The translations under genes were made by a program, and so were the position numbers. This document shows positions 17,545 to 25,496 of a DNA stretch of 64,000 bases, one piece after another (the stretch's first letter is position 1; the number at the start of each line of letters is the position of its first letter). The stretch comes from Arthrobacter sp. 9V. GTDB taxonomy: Bacteria > Actinomycetota > Actinomycetes > Actinomycetales > Micrococcaceae. The notes below the pieces were generated by a model. That model had not been told where the DNA came from, did no database searches, and saw only the letters and a list, made by a program, of their open reading frames with translations. Location: NCBI RefSeq assembly GCF_902506065.1, contig NZ_LR732912.1:404529-468528 (forward strand), in the 5' to 3' direction.

Positions 17545-19118
17545 TGTCCGCCAAGCAAAGCGGCACGGTGCGGCCTGCCGCCATCTCAGCCGAGGGCTGG
17601 GGCTGGCGGCATGCCGGCCGGGCCCAAGCTGCCATTGAGGACTTGGATCTCCGGATTGAACCTGGTGAGCGTGTGCTGCTGCTGGGCCCTTCGGGTGCCG
17701 GTAAGTCCACGCTCCTGCATGCCCTGGCCGGCGTGCTGGGGGATGAGGAGGACGATTCGGATGAGACCGGCTCGCTGCTGATCGACGGCGTCGCGCCCCG
17801 CGAGCAGCGTGGCCGCGCCGGTTTGATGCAGCAGGACCCCGAAACGCAGGTGGTCTTGTCCCGGGTTGGGGATGACGTTGCTTTTGGTGCCGAGAACCTT
17901 GCCGTGCCGCGGGATGAGATCTGGGCCCGCGTCCATGAAGCACTCGACGACGTGGGGTTGCGTACCGCCGGAGGCGGCGGTTTGGCATTGGATCACCCGA
18001 CGGCGGCACTCTCCGGAGGTCAGAAGCAGCGCCTGGCGCTGGCCGGTATTTTGGCCATGCGACCCGGCCTGATCCTGCTGGATGAACCGACCGCCAACCT
18101 GGATCCGGCTGGGGTCCTGGAGGTCCGTGATGCGGTGGGGCGCTGCGTGGACAAGACCGGAGCCACGCTTGTTGTGGTGGAACACCGCGTGTCCGTGTGG
18201 AAAGACCTTGTGGACCGGATCGTGGTCCTGCAGCCGGGCTCCGCTAAGGCCGGCAGCGGAGGAGCGGGCGGTGTCCTCCTGGACGGGCCGCCGGACCAGG
18301 TGCTTTCAGAAGCCCGCACCATGCTGATGTCAGCCGGTGTTTGGGTGCCCGGGTACGTCCCGGCAACCCGGATACGGAGCAACAAGCCTCACACCGCAGA
18401 GCTTCTCCTCGCAGCGCAGGACCTGGCAGTTTCCCGGGAAAGACCCCGACGCAAGGGCTTCAAGACCTTCCCGCCGGTGCCGGTTCAAACGGCCATCACT
18501 GCACAGGTCAGGGCTGGCCAGGCGCTGACCATTACAGGTCCCAACGGTGCGGGCAAGTCCACTTTCGCGCTCACGTTGGCCGGTCTTCTCGCGCCGGTGG
18601 ATGGCAAGGTCAGCGCCGCCGTCGAGCTTTCCGAAGGGGCGGGTATTGACCCGTATAAGTGGAAAGCCGAGCAGTTGATTTCCCGCATCGGAACGGTGTT
18701 CCAGGAACCTGAGCACCAGTTCGTCACGGGTAAAGTCCTGGACGAGCTGATGTTTGGCCCCAAACACCTGGGCCATGGTGAGGACCGCGTGGACGAACTG
18801 CTGGAGCGGTTGCGGCTAACGCATCTGGTGGAGGCCAACCCTTACACGTTATCCGGTGGCGAGAAGCGGCGGCTTTCGGTGGCCACGGTCCTCGCGGCAC
18901 ATCCAAAAGTACTTGTCCTGGATGAGCCCACGTTCGGTCAGGACGCCAACACCTGGGCGGAATTGGCGTCGTTCCTTTCAGAGTTGCTGGACGCCGGAAC
19001 CGCGGTGGTCTCGGTGACCCACGATCAGGAATTCAGTGCCGTACTCGGCGGAACGGAGCTGCGGCTCGGCCCGGTCCGCCAGGGTGAGGCCACGCATCAG
19101 GAAGCGGGTGCAGCATGA
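17544..19118 (+). CDS. ykoD: ECF transporter tandem ATPase, YkoD family
   Basis: A 524-residue protein with two ABC ATPase domains in one chain. The first has Walker A GPSGAGKST at residues 48-56, an ABC signature LSGGQKQRL near 155 and Walker B ILLDEPTANLD. The second has GPNGAGKST near 332, LSGGEKRRL near 435 and LVLDEPTFGQD. It energises uptake with YkoE and YkoC. The ATG at 17544 is chosen for its TGATG coupling with ykoE. Confidence 0.94.
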   Translation: MSAKQSGTVRPAAISAEGWGWRHAGRAQAAIEDLDLRIEPGERVLLLGPSGAGKSTLLHALAGVLGDEEDDSDETGSLLIDGVAPREQRGRAGLMQQDPETQVVLSRVGDDVAFGAENLAVPRDEIWARVHEALDDVGLRTAGGGGLALDHPTAALSGGQKQRLALAGILAMRPGLILLDEPTANLDPAGVLEVRDAVGRCVDKTGATLVVVEHRVSVWKDLVDRIVVLQPGSAKAGSGGAGGVLLDGPPDQVLSEARTMLMSAGVWVPGYVPATRIRSNKPHTAELLLAAQDLAVSRERPRRKGFKTFPPVPVQTAITAQVRAGQALTITGPNGAGKSTFALTLAGLLAPVDGKVSAAVELSEGAGIDPYKWKAEQLISRIGTVFQEPEHQFVTGKVLDELMFGPKHLGHGEDRVDELLERLRLTHLVEANPYTLSGGEKRRLSVATVLAAHPKVLVLDEPTFGQDANTWAELASFLSELLDAGTAVVSVTHDQEFSAVLGGTELRLGPVRQGEATHQEAGAA

Positions 19119-19909
19119 GGGACGCAGTGAACCTGCGGGGGAATCACGCCCTCCTGACTAAAGCCAATCCATTGGCCAAGTTCGTGTCTGTCTTCCTGAT
19201 TTCCCTGGTGCTGGCTCTGTCCATCGACTGGGTTTCGGCCTCCACGGCGATTGTTGCGGAGCTGGCGCTGTTCCCACTGGCGGGCCTCACCCTCAGGCTT
19301 CTGTGGCAGCGGGCCTGGCCCCTGATCATCGCGGCTGCGATCGGCGGCTGGAGCACCGCGATTGTGGCCGCGGACAGCGGCACTGTATTGCTCGACGTCG
19401 GACTCTGGTCCATCAGTGAAGGTTCCCTTGAGCTGGGGCTGGGTTTCATGCTGCGCGGTTTGGCGATTGCGTTGCCGGCTATCCTGCTGATGACTTGCAC
19501 CGATCCCACGGATTTGGCTGATGCTTTGGCGCAAAAGGCAAAGCTGCCGCATCGGTTCGTCCTGGGCTCCCTGGCTGCGATGAGGCTGGTGGGGCTCATG
19601 GCGGAGGAGTGGCAGACGATCGGCATGGCCCGACGCGCGCGCGGAGTCGGCTCCCACGGCAGCCCGTTCCAGCGGCTGAAAGCCACCCTCGGGCAGAGCT
19701 TCGGTCTCTTGGTTCAGGCCGTGAGAAGGGCTTCCCGACTGGCAGTAACCATGGAGGCGCGCGGTTTTGGCGGCGGACAACGGACGTGGGCCCGTGAATC
19801 CACGTACTCCATGCTGGACGCGTGGGTGCTCCTGGGTGGGCTGGTCATCGCAGCCGGTGCCGTATTGACGGCCGTGGGGGCGGGAACCTGGAGTTTCGTG
19901 TGGCGCTAG
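19115..19909 (+). CDS. ykoC: ECF transporter transmembrane T component, YkoC family
   Basis: A 264-residue EcfT-type protein. Four to five hydrophobic segments are visible, with the coupling-helix motif ARRARGVGSHGSP and a second EARGFGG motif, both typical of T components that dock onto the ATPases. It overlaps ykoD by 4 bases (ATGA). It is the last gene of the thiamine-precursor operon and is followed by a strong terminator. Confidence 0.93.
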   Translation: MRDAVNLRGNHALLTKANPLAKFVSVFLISLVLALSIDWVSASTAIVAELALFPLAGLTLRLLWQRAWPLIIAAAIGGWSTAIVAADSGTVLLDVGLWSISEGSLELGLGFMLRGLAIALPAILLMTCTDPTDLADALAQKAKLPHRFVLGSLAAMRLVGLMAEEWQTIGMARRARGVGSHGSPFQRLKATLGQSFGLLVQAVRRASRLAVTMEARGFGGGQRTWARESTYSMLDAWVLLGGLVIAAGAVLTAVGAGTWSFVWR

Positions 19910-19941
19910 TGCCGTAGGCGTTGATAAAGCGGTCGCCAAGC

Positions 19942-19982
19942 GTGCCGCCGGCCTGTTGGGCGCCGGCGGCACTTCGCTTTTC
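19942..19982 (+). terminator. intrinsic terminator after ykoC
   Basis: A perfect 11-bp GC-rich stem (GTGCCGCCGGC with GCCGGCGGCAC, 19942-19952/19962-19972) with a 9-base loop, followed by TTCGCTTTT. It closes the ykoEDC operon and lies just before the convergent acetyltransferase gene. Confidence 0.85.
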
Positions 19983-20007
19983 CGGGCCAGCTTCGTTTTC
20001 CGGATTG

Positions 20008-20607
20008 CTAGGGTGCCTGCTGCTCCTGGATCTCATCAAAACCCGCCCGGGTAAGGAACCCCAGCTGGGCTTCCTTTTCCGCGAGCTGAATGATGGGGCC
20101 CAGTTCAAAGCATGTTGCTTCCAGGCGGCGGAGAGCTTTGGCGTTGCGTGAGTCCGGCTCCACCACAATCCTGTCCTTGCCCGGCAGGGAGAACATGTAC
20201 TTGATCAGGGACGTACCCAACCGCGGGGTGAAGTGCGGAATGGGACGCGTGGCGGGGGCCAAGAGCAGGTGCATGCCGATGTCGGATTCCCGGGCAGGGT
20301 AGGCCTCGCCTACGGGATCATGCAGGGGTTCGTAGGTCTGGAAGAGGGCCAGAGGTTCTCCATCCAGGACGGCCAGGAACGCGTGGTGGGTCTCCAACGA
20401 GTCCAGGAATTCGTAGATCCCTTGGACTTCTTCCCGGGAGTTCTCCGTCATTCCCCAGAACTTGGCACGGGGCTGGGTAACCCATTCGAAAATTAGATCG
20501 ATGTCATCAGCGGGAATCAGTGGGACAAGCCGCAGCGCGCCCCAGCCGTGGAGGTCTTCGGAGTAGACGGTGGTGCGGACGGAGAAGTCCCGGGTAATGG
20601 TGGTCAT
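20008..20607 (-). CDS. siderophore-type N-acyltransferase (DesC/IucB-like GNAT)
   Basis: A 199-residue GNAT-fold protein of the siderophore acyltransferase type. It shows the LRLVPLIPADDIDLIFEWV opening, FWGM, an ESDIGMHLLLAP strand, and the C-terminal VVEPDSRNAKALRRLEATCF acyl-CoA-binding region. DesC/IucB relatives acylate N-hydroxylated diamines or lysine in hydroxamate siderophore synthesis. The assignment is supported by the adjacent DesG- and DesH-like genes and the iron box upstream. The matching decarboxylase, N-hydroxylase and NIS synthetase genes are not in this window. GAAGGAAG precedes the ATG. A 119-base spacer with an 11-bp tandem repeat separates it from the upstream gene. Confidence 0.75.
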   Translation of the reverse strand: MTTITRDFSVRTTVYSEDLHGWGALRLVPLIPADDIDLIFEWVTQPRAKFWGMTENSREEVQGIYEFLDSLETHHAFLAVLDGEPLALFQTYEPLHDPVGEAYPARESDIGMHLLLAPATRPIPHFTPRLGTSLIKYMFSLPGKDRIVVEPDSRNAKALRRLEATCFELGPIIQLAEKEAQLGFLTRAGFDEIQEQQAP

Positions 20608-20649
20608 GGCTTCCTTCGGTGGTGAGGTTCGGTGGCGATGCGGGCTGGT

Positions 20650-20726
20650 GCTGGCGCGGTGCTGGCGCGGTGCTGGCGCGGTGCTGGCGCGGTGCTGGCG
20701 CGGTGCTGGCGCGGTACTGGCGCGGG
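20650..20726. repeat. 11-bp tandem repeat, 7 copies, in an operon spacer
   Basis: Six perfect copies of GCTGGCGCGGT and one degenerate copy (20716-20726) run exactly up to the stop codon of the penicillin-acylase-like gene. They occupy most of the gap before the downstream acyltransferase start. Confidence 0.95.
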
Positions 20727-22847
20727 TCAGAGATGGTCTTTGGTCAATTCAGGCCAGTCAGTGACCACCGGGGCTAGTTCCCCATTGGTCCAGAGCGGGA
20801 GCTGATCGGAGAAGTGCTGGTGACCTGGGGTGCCGGAAGCACCGAAAGGCACAATCCAACGGCTGTTGCGCCGATCCGCCAGGTCCCAGACGTAACGGGC
20901 TACGGGGCCACGGAAGCTTCGGTCTTCCACGCCGGGCAGGCTCTCGGTGCAGAGAACGCATCCGGTGTCCCCGCTGAGATCAGCCGTAGGCGCTGATGAG
21001 GCGAGCGGCCCGGGGAGCACATGGACGGGCAGCAGCTTGTGCCGGTCACCCCAGGCAGCGCCGTTCAGCATGGACTCCTCGAGCGCGACGACTTCAAGCG
21101 CGGCGGAGGCTTCCACTCCCACGTTGATGCCAAGTTCGGAGCCACGGACCAGCAAAGTCTCCAAAGCGAAACCAATGCGGGATGCCACGGACAACCACGG
21201 CCCGAACAACGGTGAATAGCCGGTGGGCTCATTCAGGGGAGCAAACGCAGAGTGCCCTACCAGGCGCTGGACCATCGAACCACGCCAGGCTGCAAACACA
21301 GCGGCCGAGTGGCTGTCGGCGTCCATCCGGCCATCCCAAATCAGCAACAAAGACCGCAGTTCCTTGGCTTCCCTGGACAGGTCCTCGGGATCCAGGCCGG
21401 TGAGCACGGACCGGAACAACGGCCACGGGCCCAGCAAGGTGTCCATATGGATAGCCCGCATGGCGTCCACGGTCAAAGGCCCGGGTGTCGATTCCAACAA
21501 CGCCCTGATACGCAGTGCGCGGTGCGCCGGCGCAAACTCCATGGCCACAGCATCTCCACCTCCCGCGTGGCGGTCATTCGCGCTCACGGCAAACTGCTGG
21601 ATCTCGGTGCGGGGCAAGGCCACGTACTGTCCCTCCCACCCGTGGCGTGCGGAGAAAGCCGGAGCAGGCAATCGGCGGTTGGCTGGATTTCGTTGCGGAA
21701 CCAGCCCGGCAACGAAATGCCGTACAGATCCGGAAACGTCCGCGGCAACCACGCTGTTGACAGGCTCCACCCATGCGTCGAAGGCGGTTTCCACCTCCGA
21801 GACACTCCGGCTCCTCAGCAGCGGCAGGAGGGCTTCGAAACCCATCCGCCCCTCAACCCTGGCCGGGAAGCGCAAACTCAGGGCGCCGCCGTCGGGCGTT
21901 CCGGAGATGACCGGACCGCGCGCGGTTTCAATAATCTCCACGGGCACCGGCTCACCGCCGCGGACGGTGATGGTTTGGGAACTCACGACGACGGGTTCCC
22001 AGACTTCCGCACCGCGCGCCTCAATCCGCTCGCCGAAGGTGTCGCTGACCCGGCGCAACTCCTCCACGAAGAGGTCCTGGTAGTCGGCCATGGCGTTGGT
22101 GATGGCCCAGGCGGTGTCGCCGGTGTGGGCGAAATGGGGGAGGCCCGGAACGCCGGGGAAGGCGAATCCGATCGCGTCGAACTCGGGGCATGCCAGCCTT
22201 ATCTGCTGGTAGACGCCGGGAAGTTCCAGGAGGCGGTGGGGATCGCCTGCTATCAGTGGCAGAGCGCTGGCGGTGGTGGAACCGTGGGCGGCCCATGCGT
22301 TGCTGCCTGACCAGACGGGCGCTTCGATGCTGAACAAGTTCACCGCGTCATCGCCCAGTGTCCGCGCAATGTGAGCCCGGAACAGCTTGTTGGGGAACGT
22401 TGAGAAGAGGATGTGGTGCACCAGGAAGACACCCAGCGGGGTCCACGGATTCCACGGCTCGGGTTCGCAACCGGATTCTTCGAACTCCGGTCCACGGCGG
22501 TGACCGTTCGTTAGTGCCTGGTCGACGCCTGCCACGTACTGTACGCACCAACGTTGTGTGCCGGCGTCGAGGTTTTCGAAGCACCGGCGCGCGGTGTCAT
22601 CCAGCCGCGTCTGACGTGCAAAACGGTCCCAAGGTATGGCGTCGACGCCCAGGATTTCGGCTGTGCGGCCTTCCGAACGCCACCGTTCCAGCTCGATCTG
22701 CCAGGAGCGGTCCGTGCCCGCATTCAGTCCTTGCAGAAATGCGAGCTCGTCAGCTGTTTCAGCCCACAAGTGGGGGATCCCCCACTTGTCACGGTATGTG
22801 CCGGGGCCGCCTGCCGGGGCGGTGTGGTGCTGAGGGGCAGGCGTCAT
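20727..22847 (-). CDS. penicillin-acylase-family protein (DesG-like)
   Basis: A 706-residue Ntn-hydrolase-superfamily protein. The alpha region opens TYRDKWGIPHLWAE and has FLQGLNAGTDRSWQIELERWRSEGRTAE split across the family motif. The autocatalytic site lies at GSNAWA, where Ser182 would become the N-terminal nucleophile of the beta chain. AGDPHR and HTGDTAWAITNAMAD follow as expected. No signal peptide is visible, unlike classical periplasmic penicillin acylases, so it should act in the cytoplasm. In Streptomyces a penicillin-amidase gene (desG) accompanies desferrioxamine genes. Here it lies between DesC- and DesH-like genes, with an iron box at its promoter. Confidence 0.85.
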   Translation of the reverse strand: MTPAPQHHTAPAGGPGTYRDKWGIPHLWAETADELAFLQGLNAGTDRSWQIELERWRSEGRTAEILGVDAIPWDRFARQTRLDDTARRCFENLDAGTQRWCVQYVAGVDQALTNGHRRGPEFEESGCEPEPWNPWTPLGVFLVHHILFSTFPNKLFRAHIARTLGDDAVNLFSIEAPVWSGSNAWAAHGSTTASALPLIAGDPHRLLELPGVYQQIRLACPEFDAIGFAFPGVPGLPHFAHTGDTAWAITNAMADYQDLFVEELRRVSDTFGERIEARGAEVWEPVVVSSQTITVRGGEPVPVEIIETARGPVISGTPDGGALSLRFPARVEGRMGFEALLPLLRSRSVSEVETAFDAWVEPVNSVVAADVSGSVRHFVAGLVPQRNPANRRLPAPAFSARHGWEGQYVALPRTEIQQFAVSANDRHAGGGDAVAMEFAPAHRALRIRALLESTPGPLTVDAMRAIHMDTLLGPWPLFRSVLTGLDPEDLSREAKELRSLLLIWDGRMDADSHSAAVFAAWRGSMVQRLVGHSAFAPLNEPTGYSPLFGPWLSVASRIGFALETLLVRGSELGINVGVEASAALEVVALEESMLNGAAWGDRHKLLPVHVLPGPLASSAPTADLSGDTGCVLCTESLPGVEDRSFRGPVARYVWDLADRRNSRWIVPFGASGTPGHQHFSDQLPLWTNGELAPVVTDWPELTKDHL

Positions 22848-22868
22848 AATCTCTGGCCGCTTTCGAGC

Positions 22869-22887
22869 TTAGGTTAGGCTTACTTAA
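22869..22887. promoter_or_regulatory. DtxR/IdeR-type iron box
   Basis: TTAGGTTAGGCTTACTTAA closely matches the 19-bp DtxR/IdeR/DmdR consensus, differing at two positions in the right half. It sits between the divergent penicillin-acylase-like and siderophore-interacting genes and could repress both when iron is sufficient. Confidence 0.88.
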
Positions 22888-22948
22888 GTTCAAGATAAAT
22901 GGCTTTGGCCCCGTTCACAAATCGTGGACCTTCGTGAAGGAGTGTTGC

Positions 22949-23683
22949 TTGAAACGCAATTGGGAAGGCGTCGTCCTCAAAGTCATGGGCGCCAAGGATT
23001 TCACTCTGGAGGTCACGGGGAGCGAGGAGATCACCCCCGATTTCCTTCGCGTGCACGTGCGCGACGGCGGACTCCTGGGGCGAAGCGGCCTGCATCCCAC
23101 CATGTGGATCCGGCTCTGGTTCAACGATTCCGGGAAGGCCCACCAGCGTGCCTACACCCTGGTCAACGCCTCACCAGCGGACGGGACGTTCAGCATGGAC
23201 TTCGCAATGCACAACGGCGTTGCTGCGGACTGGGCGCGCTCAGTGCAGCCCGGCGACACGATAGATGCCACCGTCCAAGGCAGCTCCTTCACTTTCCCGC
23301 AGCCCGCCCCGCGCCGGATCTGGGTGGTGGGCGATCCCGCTTCCATCCCTGCCGTCAACTCGCTGCTGGACGAGCGCTGCCGGGTTGCTGCGGGCGGGAC
23401 TCCTGTGACGGCTTGGCTTGAATACCAGCACGACGCCGACTCCTCGCTTGAGGTGCGTACCTCCGATTCCGACGTTGTTACCTGGCTTCCGCGCAAACGC
23501 GACGGGGCCGCGTTGGTGGAGGAGGTCTGCGCTGCGTTAACGGCGGACACGGTCTCTGTTTCGGACGACTTCTTCTGGATCGCGTGCGAAGCATCAAGCA
23601 CGCGGGCAATCGTTAAGCACCTGAGGAAAGAAATCGGCGTGGATAAGCACCGGATTGATGCGCTGGGGTACTGGCGGGTTTAG
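22949..23683 (+). CDS. siderophore-interacting protein, ferric-siderophore reductase (DesH/ViuB-like)
   Basis: A 244-residue FAD-binding/SIP protein. Residues ~1-125 form the flavin-binding barrel (FLRVHVRDGG; HQRAYTLVNASP is the R-x-Y-T flavin motif; FAMHNGVAADWA). Residues ~130-244 form the NAD(P)H-domain-like half (IWVVGDPASIPAVNSLLDE; WIACEASSTRAIVKHLRKE). It reduces Fe(III) in imported siderophores to release iron. I choose the TTG at 22949 because AAGGAG lies 6 bases before it. The iron box upstream indicates DtxR-type control. Confidence 0.9.
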   Translation: MKRNWEGVVLKVMGAKDFTLEVTGSEEITPDFLRVHVRDGGLLGRSGLHPTMWIRLWFNDSGKAHQRAYTLVNASPADGTFSMDFAMHNGVAADWARSVQPGDTIDATVQGSSFTFPQPAPRRIWVVGDPASIPAVNSLLDERCRVAAGGTPVTAWLEYQHDADSSLEVRTSDSDVVTWLPRKRDGAALVEEVCAALTADTVSVSDDFFWIACEASSTRAIVKHLRKEIGVDKHRIDALGYWRV

Positions 23684-23876
23684 GATTCGCTGGCTTTCAA
23701 GGGGCTTTGCGGGTGTTCAAGCGGGCCTTGTCCTTGAGAAGACTAGGGGAAAGCGTTCACCGCCGTGAGCAACTGCCGTCGGGCTGTTTATCGCACAGGA
23801 CGGGTACCGTGTGATGTATGCCGCTGAATCAGCGTTTTGCTCACTGCTTCTAACTCACTTGTGATATTTATTGGTT

Positions 23877-25400
23877 ATGACGCAACCTACCGCCGAACAT
23901 GTAGGCCTCCTGCTCCGCGACGCCCGAGGTGAAAAGGGCTGGACGCAGGGGCAGCTGGCTACTGAGCTGGGAACCAGCCAGAGCGCAATCGCCCGGATGG
24001 AACAAGGCAAGCAAAATCTCAGCCTCCGGATGATCGAACGGCTTGAAGCCATTTTTGGCCGCTCCATCGTCAAAGTGGGCAAGCCGCAGATGACCCACCT
24101 CCGCGTGGAGGGCGGCAGGACCCTCTCCGGCGAAGTGGACGTCAACAGCAGCAAGAACGCCGGAGTGGCTCTCTTGTGTGCCAGCCTCATCAACCGTGGC
24201 ACCACCACCCTGCGTCGGCTGGCACGGATCGAGGAAGTCAACAGGATCGTTGAGGTCCTGACCTCCATCGGCATGGAATGTACCTGGCTCAACGGCAGCG
24301 ACCTCCGCATCCGACGCCCCGAAGTCCTGGATCTCGAGTCCATGGACGTAGACGCAGCCCGGCGTACCCGCAGTGTCATCATGCTCCTGGGCCCGCTCCT
24401 GGACGAAACCAGCGTATACCTCCTTCCCTACGCCGGTGGCTGTGACCTGGGAACCCGCACGGTGGAACCTCACATGCAGGCACTCCGGCAGTTCGGCCTG
24501 GAGGTAGAGGCCAAGTCCGGTTTCTACTCCGTGACAGCCCCTCCCGCCGATGAGCTGAATCGCTCCTTCGTCCTGACCGAACGCGGCGATACCGTGACGG
24601 AAAACGCCATTATGGCCGCCGCCCATCGCGAGGGCACCACCATCATCCGCAACGCCAGCCCCAACTACATGGTGCAGGACCTTTGCTTCTACTTGCAGGG
24701 TCTCGGTGTGGAGATCGACGGTGTGGGAACCACCACGCTGAAGATCACCGGACGTTCGGCCATTGATGTGGATATTGAGTACTTCCCGTCTGAAGACCCC
24801 ATTGAGGCCATGAGCCTGATCACCGCAGGCATTGTGACCAACTCAGAGGTCACCATCCGCAGGGTTCCCATCGAGTTCATGGAAATCGAACTGGCCACCC
24901 TGGAGCAGATGGGCCAAAAGCTTGAGATCTCCGGCGAATACATGGCACGCAACGGACGCACCCGGCTGGTGGACGTCACTACCAAGCCCTCGGAGCTCCA
25001 GGCCCCGCAGGACAAGATCCATCCCATGCCGTTCCCTGGCCTGAACATCGACAACCTGCCGTTCTTCGCGGTGATCGCGGGCAACGCCGAGGGCCAAACC
25101 ATGATCCACGACTGGGTATACGAGAACCGTGCCATTTACTTGACGGAACTCAACAAGCTCGGCGCTCAGGTGCAGCTGCTGGATCCGCACCGGATCTATG
25201 TGAACGGGCCCACCAAGTGGCGTGCTGCGGAGATCGGCTGCCCACCGGCCCTGCGCCCTGCCGCCTGCCTGCTTCTGGCCATGTTGGCTGCCAGGGGAAC
25301 CTCCGAGCTCCGCAACATTTACGTGATCGAGCGCGGTTACGAGGACCTTGCTGAGCGACTGAACACCATCGGGGCGAAGATCGAGTACTTCCAGGACTAG
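23877..25400 (+). CDS. XRE-type HTH domain fused to a MurA-like UDP-GlcNAc enolpyruvyl transferase
   Basis: A 507-residue two-domain protein. Residues ~7-62 are a Cro/C1-type HTH (LLLRDAR, WTQGQLATELGTSQSAIARM). Residues ~72-507 are an EPSP-synthase/MurA fold. Catalytic positions are kept: Lys93 in SSKNAG, Cys189 and Arg194 in GGCDLGTR, Asp in LNIDNLP, Arg in PALRPAA. The canonical RPVD after the Cys loop is RTVE here, so it is a diverged paralogue. No Shine-Dalgarno is visible; a TGTGATATT-like -10 lies just before the ATG, suggesting a leaderless mRNA. It may catalyse the first step of peptidoglycan synthesis, sense UDP-GlcNAc, or both. Confidence 0.88.
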   Translation: MTQPTAEHVGLLLRDARGEKGWTQGQLATELGTSQSAIARMEQGKQNLSLRMIERLEAIFGRSIVKVGKPQMTHLRVEGGRTLSGEVDVNSSKNAGVALLCASLINRGTTTLRRLARIEEVNRIVEVLTSIGMECTWLNGSDLRIRRPEVLDLESMDVDAARRTRSVIMLLGPLLDETSVYLLPYAGGCDLGTRTVEPHMQALRQFGLEVEAKSGFYSVTAPPADELNRSFVLTERGDTVTENAIMAAAHREGTTIIRNASPNYMVQDLCFYLQGLGVEIDGVGTTTLKITGRSAIDVDIEYFPSEDPIEAMSLITAGIVTNSEVTIRRVPIEFMEIELATLEQMGQKLEISGEYMARNGRTRLVDVTTKPSELQAPQDKIHPMPFPGLNIDNLPFFAVIAGNAEGQTMIHDWVYENRAIYLTELNKLGAQVQLLDPHRIYVNGPTKWRAAEIGCPPALRPAACLLLAMLAARGTSELRNIYVIERGYEDLAERLNTIGAKIEYFQD

Positions 25401-25405
25401 GTGTT

Positions 25406-25491
25406 TTCTGCTGGATCATCCCAAGGAAGCGATTACGAAACCTCGGAAGTCCAAGGCCTTTCTCGGCTCCGCTCGTGATGATCCAGCAGAA
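25406..25491. repeat. 86-bp palindromic element, copy 1
   Basis: A perfect 15-bp inverted repeat (TTCTGCTGGATCATC at 25406-25420, its complement at 25477-25491) flanks a 56-bp core containing GTCCAAGGC. It lies between the convergent XRE-MurA and DUF559 genes. A related copy is at 26394-26480. Confidence 0.85.
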
Positions 25492-25496
25492 TATGC

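Noticed and set aside
16813..18009. Long minus-strand frame across the TPP riboswitch and ykoE
   Set aside because: It crosses a well-formed riboswitch and a conserved transporter gene, and its Pro/Arg/His-rich translation resembles nothing.
20650..20726. CRISPR-like short repeats
   Set aside because: The 11-bp units are contiguous and too short; this is a simple tandem array.
22934..22948. GTG at 22934 as start of the siderophore-interacting protein
   Set aside because: It would place the AAGGAG ribosome site inside the coding sequence; the TTG at 22949 has that site at correct spacing.
20008..23683. Complete siderophore biosynthetic cluster
   Set aside because: No decarboxylase, N-hydroxylase or NIS synthetase gene is in the window; only accessory functions are seen.
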